Shown here piece by piece: positions 60,087 to 64,000 of a stretch of 64,000 bases of DNA. The notes beneath the pieces were generated by a model that saw only the letters and a list, made by a program, of their open reading frames with translations, made no database searches and was not told the DNA's origin. A program made the translations under genes and the position numbers. This stretch comes from Oreocharis arfaki. Its lineage: Eukaryota; Chordata; Aves; Passeriformes; Paramythiidae. The stretch covers positions 124,001 through 188,000 of the forward strand of contig VZRR01010905.1 in assembly GCA_013398015.1 (NCBI GenBank). The letters run 5' to 3'. Position 1 is the stretch's first letter. Every line of letters starts with the position of its first letter.

Positions 60087-62284
60087 CTAAAAGGAATAAC
60101 AAAAAAATATTGTTTATAAACCAGTATCTTAAGTTATCACTGAGGATTGCAGTTTCTACAGTCAACAGAAAAATATTTTCTCAGGTGTCCCTCTTAAGCT
60201 AGTACTTAAACTACGCCATCACAGCTGAACAACACTTTTGACAATAAGTATTATTTTAAGAAGTGACAGGGATGTTTTTTGTTTCAAAGAGACTGCCAGC
60301 TTCTTCATTTAATCACTGCATTACAATGCAACAAGTTCAAGCAAGTGTTCTTCAGCTGTTAGTAGAGTTATACACAGACAACACGATTGATTCTTGGGTC
60401 AGCTTCACCATCCCAACCAAGATAAATGCAATGGAAGTCAGGAGGCAGTTGTGAACCTGTCTTGAACAAATTATCCTGACCAAAATGGCAGCTAGGAATC
60501 AGGAATCGTATTGTGGATGCTACCATGTACCTTTTTTCTCTCACTGTGCATTTGGCATCAGCAGCAAAGAGGGAGGAAGGAAGCAGAGTAACGTAGGAGC
60601 TGCTGAATGGCAGACTCCCTTCCTGTGGGCTAACTGGCCACAAGGCCAAGACTACAGCTGGTGCAGATAAAAATTATTTACACCATGCTGAAAAATATAA
60701 TCCAAGGGGGATTTTTCATATTTACAACACAAAGTAAGAGGAAAGCTAAAGAAATTAAGTGCTCCCATATAATTCTGATTATTCTGAAAAAACTCACCAC
60801 AGTATACATGCTAACTTCCATTATTCAAAAAAACCCAAACAACACAATAACTTTGAGAGACAAACAGCAGTTCCACCACGTATGTTGTGATTCTATTTGC
60901 TTAAAGCTCCACATTAAAAAAAAAACCCTCTGCAATTAAAAGAATACACTGATCAAGAGTCCTGTGGCAGAAAGACTACTGGTTGAATTATCTGCAGGGT
61001 TATGTTCCAATGCACTGTTTACTTTTGAACAGATAATTGTCTTGGCTAGACATACTACATTTCACACAATTCACTTCAAATACAGCAACTAATACAGTCT
61101 AACTACTTGAAATTCTGACAAATGCACTGTTCTGCGACTAACATCTCTTCAGATAAACAAGCACAAGCAGCACACCACGTTCCCTCAATCACCACCTTTT
61201 GATTAATTTTTACATGGAAATTTACAATTAAATCTGTTATTCAGCATTCAGAATAAGCAGTTTGGCAGCTATATCCCCTGGTGTTCTCAAGTGCAAAGAT
61301 ACCTCATTTTCAAGCTATAAGATGCAACAGGCACCATAGTAACTATTTTGACAGTCAGAGCACCTGGAGGCCTCACAGTACTGTAGAAAGTACTGAACAC
61401 AGCTTTCATGGAATCAGCCCCTGTTAATAAATTCAATAAATCTTTCAACATAAAAACATAAAACAATAAATTGTTTGCCTATTCAGAGAGTTTTACCTAT
61501 TCTTTCCCACTGAAAAAAAAGAAAAAAGTCATGCAAAGATGCATCATCTTTGAAAATCACCAACTAAATGCTTCCCCTATATAGAGCTAGCTTTACAATT
61601 ATTTCCTAATGTTTGATGCGTTGCTCTAATCTTTCCTAGTCCTGTGAAAATTGTTAGCTTCTCCTTGCAGATACTTCTGTTCCAAGCCTCTCTTTGAAGG
61701 ATAATGAACTTAAAATATCAGCTACTGAACAGTTGGAAGTTCCAGAAAAGGCATTCTAAAGAAAGTAAAAGCAACTTCCTCAAAAGTTTTCCTTTTGAAT
61801 GAAACTCTAGAGAAGACCTCTTAAGTTCTCTGGAATAGATAAAAAAATCTCTTCTGCAATTCTTGAGAAGTGCAATTCAGCCCTTCACTGAAACCAGCTG
61901 AAGATAAAACCTCAATGCTCTATCTTTGCGAATAAGATTAGTTTCACTGTAAAACATGAGGAGGAGGACTGCAAACACAACTGTTCATATGATTTAGATT
62001 GTGATTACCTACTTGACCCTAAGAAGCACAAATAAAACTCATCTTCGGTTGTAAAAACCCTGTGACCACCTGTAACCAACATCTTCCTACTTAAAAAGAA
62101 TTCCTCAAATAAAGCTTGTCCTGAAATCGCATTAGCGAAGTTTAGAACTTTGTTTCCTATCCACAGGAGTAAATTTTTTTCTCCACATTTCCTTCTTTAT
62201 TCTTTAATTAAGTTGAAGATGAAATAAAATTATTGGATGAAAAATTCTACTCAACTAAACTATTCTTTAAGTTCAATGAAAAAT
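60087..62284 (-). other. CUL5: CUL5 intron 1, part next to exon 2
   Basis: AT-rich intron sequence with no recognised feature. No candidate for the ATG exon (MATSNLL-like) was found here or further right. Confidence 0.6.
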
Positions 62285-63437
62285 TCACAGAAATATAGGA
62301 TAAGCTAAGTAGGAAGGGACCGATGAGGACCAAGCCCAACTCCTGGCCCTGCATAGGACCATCCTCAAGAGTCACACCACGTGCCTGAGAGCATTGTCCA
62401 AATACGGTTCTTGCACTCTGTCAGGCTGGGCTGTGACCACTTCCCTGGGGAGCCTGTTCAGTGCCCAACCACCCTGTGGGTGAAGAACTTTTTTCTAATA
62501 TCCAACCTAAACCTCCCCTGACACAACTTCAGGCCATTCCCTCGGGTCCTGTCACTGGTCACCACAGAGAAGAGATCAGTGCCTGCCCCTCCTCTTCCCC
62601 TCACACAAAAGATGCAGACTGGAATGAGGTTCCCCCTCACTCTCCTCCTCTCCAGGCTGAACACACTAAGTGACCTCAGCCACTCCTTGTATGGCTTCCC
62701 CTCAAGGCCCTTCACCATCTTCATTGCCCTCCTTTGGACTCTCTCCAATAGTTTAATGTCTGTGTTATATTGTGGCACCCAAACTGCCCCCAGCCCTCGA
62801 GGTGAGGCCGCCCCAGTGCAGAGCAGGGCGGGACAATCCCCTCCCTTGCCCGGCTGGCCATGCTGTGCCTGGTGCCCCCCAGGACACGCTTGGCCCTCCT
62901 GGCTGCCAGGGCACTGCTGACCCATCTTCAACTCGCCATTGACCAGGACCCCCAGGTCCCTTTCTGCAGCGCTGCTCTCCAGCCTCTCATTCCCAGTCTG
63001 TCTGTACGTCCAGGGCTGCCCCATGCCAGATGAAGAATCCTGCACTTTTTCTTCTTGAACTTCATCTGGTTGGTGATTGCCCAGTCCTCTGGTGACTTGC
63101 CCATGTCTCTCTGCAGGGCCTCTCTGCCTTCAAAAGAGTCAGCAGCTCCTCCTGGCTTTGTATCATCTGCAAACTTGCTTAATGTCCCTTCCAGTCCTGT
63201 GTCCAAGTCATTTATGAAGATGTTGAAGAGCATAGGTCCTAAGATGGATCCCTGTGGAACCCCACATGTGACAGGTCTCCAGTCTGATGTCACCCAGTTC
63301 CCTAAACCAGTTGCTCACCCATCACATGATGTGTTTATCCAGCTGTGGGCTGGACATTTTTTCCAGAAGGATACTCTGAGAGACAGTACAGAAAGCTTTA
63401 CTGAAATCGAAAAAGATTACATCAACGTCATCTAGGT
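62285..63437 (-). repeat. CR1 LINE, 5'-truncated, ORF2 C-terminal two-fifths
   Basis: On the minus strand, starting at about 63437, it reads DVDVIFFDFSKAF, then SDWRPVTCGVPQGSILGPM, LFNIFINDLDTGLE and LSKFADDTKPGGAADSF with the RT catalytic FADD, a frameshift near 62990-63045, then ERDLGVLVNGELKMGQQCPG, LLERVQRRAMKMVKGLEGK, LFSVVTSDRTRGNGLKL and FRLDIRKKFFTHRVVGH, followed by the non-coding 3' end. One in-frame stop (in HIM/WVSNWF) and the frameshift make it inactive. 5' truncation is typical of target-primed insertion. It is in sense orientation to CUL5, in intron 1. Confidence 0.95.
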
Positions 63438-64000
63438 AGATTTAGGTTTCCATAACATTACAATTTTACACAGTAATTACAGGAAGAAAGGGTGCATTAA
63501 ACACCACCTACCGTGTATCATTCACATCCATTAATTCCAACCCTATTAGTGCACAAGAGAAAACTGATCTTATAGTAGAAGAGGAGGTCCAACAGTGGCA
63601 ATTCTTAATTGCTACCAAAGTTACACATAAAATTTCTGAGCAGTATTTCCCGGGCAATTTTTCTTTCCTAGCTTGCTTCCAACCACAGTTCCAAAGGAAA
63701 GGTAACCAGGACAGTAAGGCATACCTTTGATGAAATAAAATTACTCCACTTATCAAATCTTCTCTGAAAAGAGAAGGCTAAGTAGCCATTCTAGAGTTTA
63801 GATTATAATGCTTTGAAAAAAAACTCCACTTATGAAATATTTTGTTTTAAAAGTCACTTCATTAAAATTTGTTCCTAAAGATTTCAAGTTCCATTTTAAC
63901 ACTAAACTTTACTTGAAATACATACTACTTTACACATTATACTTTTCCCTGTTCTTCAATTCTATGCATATGCACTTAAACATAATAGATATAACAAGAA
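63438..64000 (-). other. CUL5: CUL5 intron 1, right edge
   Basis: AT-rich, with no CpG island and no exon recognised, so the CUL5 promoter and first exon lie beyond the window. Confidence 0.6.

Noticed and set aside
60087..64000. Search for the CUL5 start exon
   Set aside because: No CpG island, and no short ATG exon ending in LLK-like codons with a donor. It must lie to the right of the window.
1..64000. A new defence, mobile or regulatory system
   Set aside because: All strong coding signal is explained by NPAT, ACAT1, CUL5 and CR1. The remaining AT-rich introns show no repeated, structured or coding pattern beyond the findings listed.

Overview
The window is a piece of a bird nuclear genome. 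It is AT-rich, with many small coding exons bounded by GT-AG (and a few GC-AG) introns, and its only recognisable interspersed repeats are CR1 LINEs, whose 3' ends carry the avian ATTCTATG-type tail. Nothing in it is bacterial, and I see no CRISPR, operon, tRNA or rRNA. I could not tie it to a particular bird order.

Three protein-coding genes account for the window. (1) NPAT, plus strand, 1084-10959: the last eight coding exons (1147 residues) of the histone-gene coactivator; its earlier exons lie off the left edge. (2) ACAT1, minus strand, 12895-25629: coding exons 2-12 of mitochondrial acetoacetyl-CoA thiolase (403 residues). Exon 1, with the start codon and most of the mitochondrial targeting peptide, falls in or beside a 105-base run of N (27423-27527) inside the promoter CpG island. 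(3) CUL5, minus strand, 36513-60086: exons 2-19 of cullin-5 (772 residues). Adding the eight residues I expect from exon 1, off the right edge, gives 780, the human length. Every exon joins in frame to the next, so all three genes look intact.

NPAT and ACAT1 are tail to tail, with about 490 bp between opposed poly(A) signals. ACAT1 and CUL5 are in tandem, separated by about 5.5 kb that holds the ACAT1 CpG island, CR1 fragments and unremarkable sequence. The order CUL5-ACAT1-NPAT (then ATM, not in the window) matches human 11q22.3. The genes share no pathway: NPAT drives S-phase histone transcription, ACAT1 works in ketone-body and isoleucine breakdown, and CUL5 is the scaffold of a ubiquitin ligase. 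Their linkage is conserved synteny, not an operon.

Repeats are CR1 copies of several ages: a 1.15 kb 5'-truncated copy in CUL5 intron 1, a rearranged 1.65 kb copy in ACAT1 intron 2, short 3' ends at 21.2, 27.7 and 31.7-32.1 kb, and older decayed pieces at 8.4-8.8, 30.65-30.85 and 39.0-39.2 kb.

The most unusual observation is that three of the 34 fully visible introns use a GC 5' splice site, one in each gene. I found no convincing undescribed system; the rest is ordinary conserved vertebrate sequence plus assembly and repeat details.
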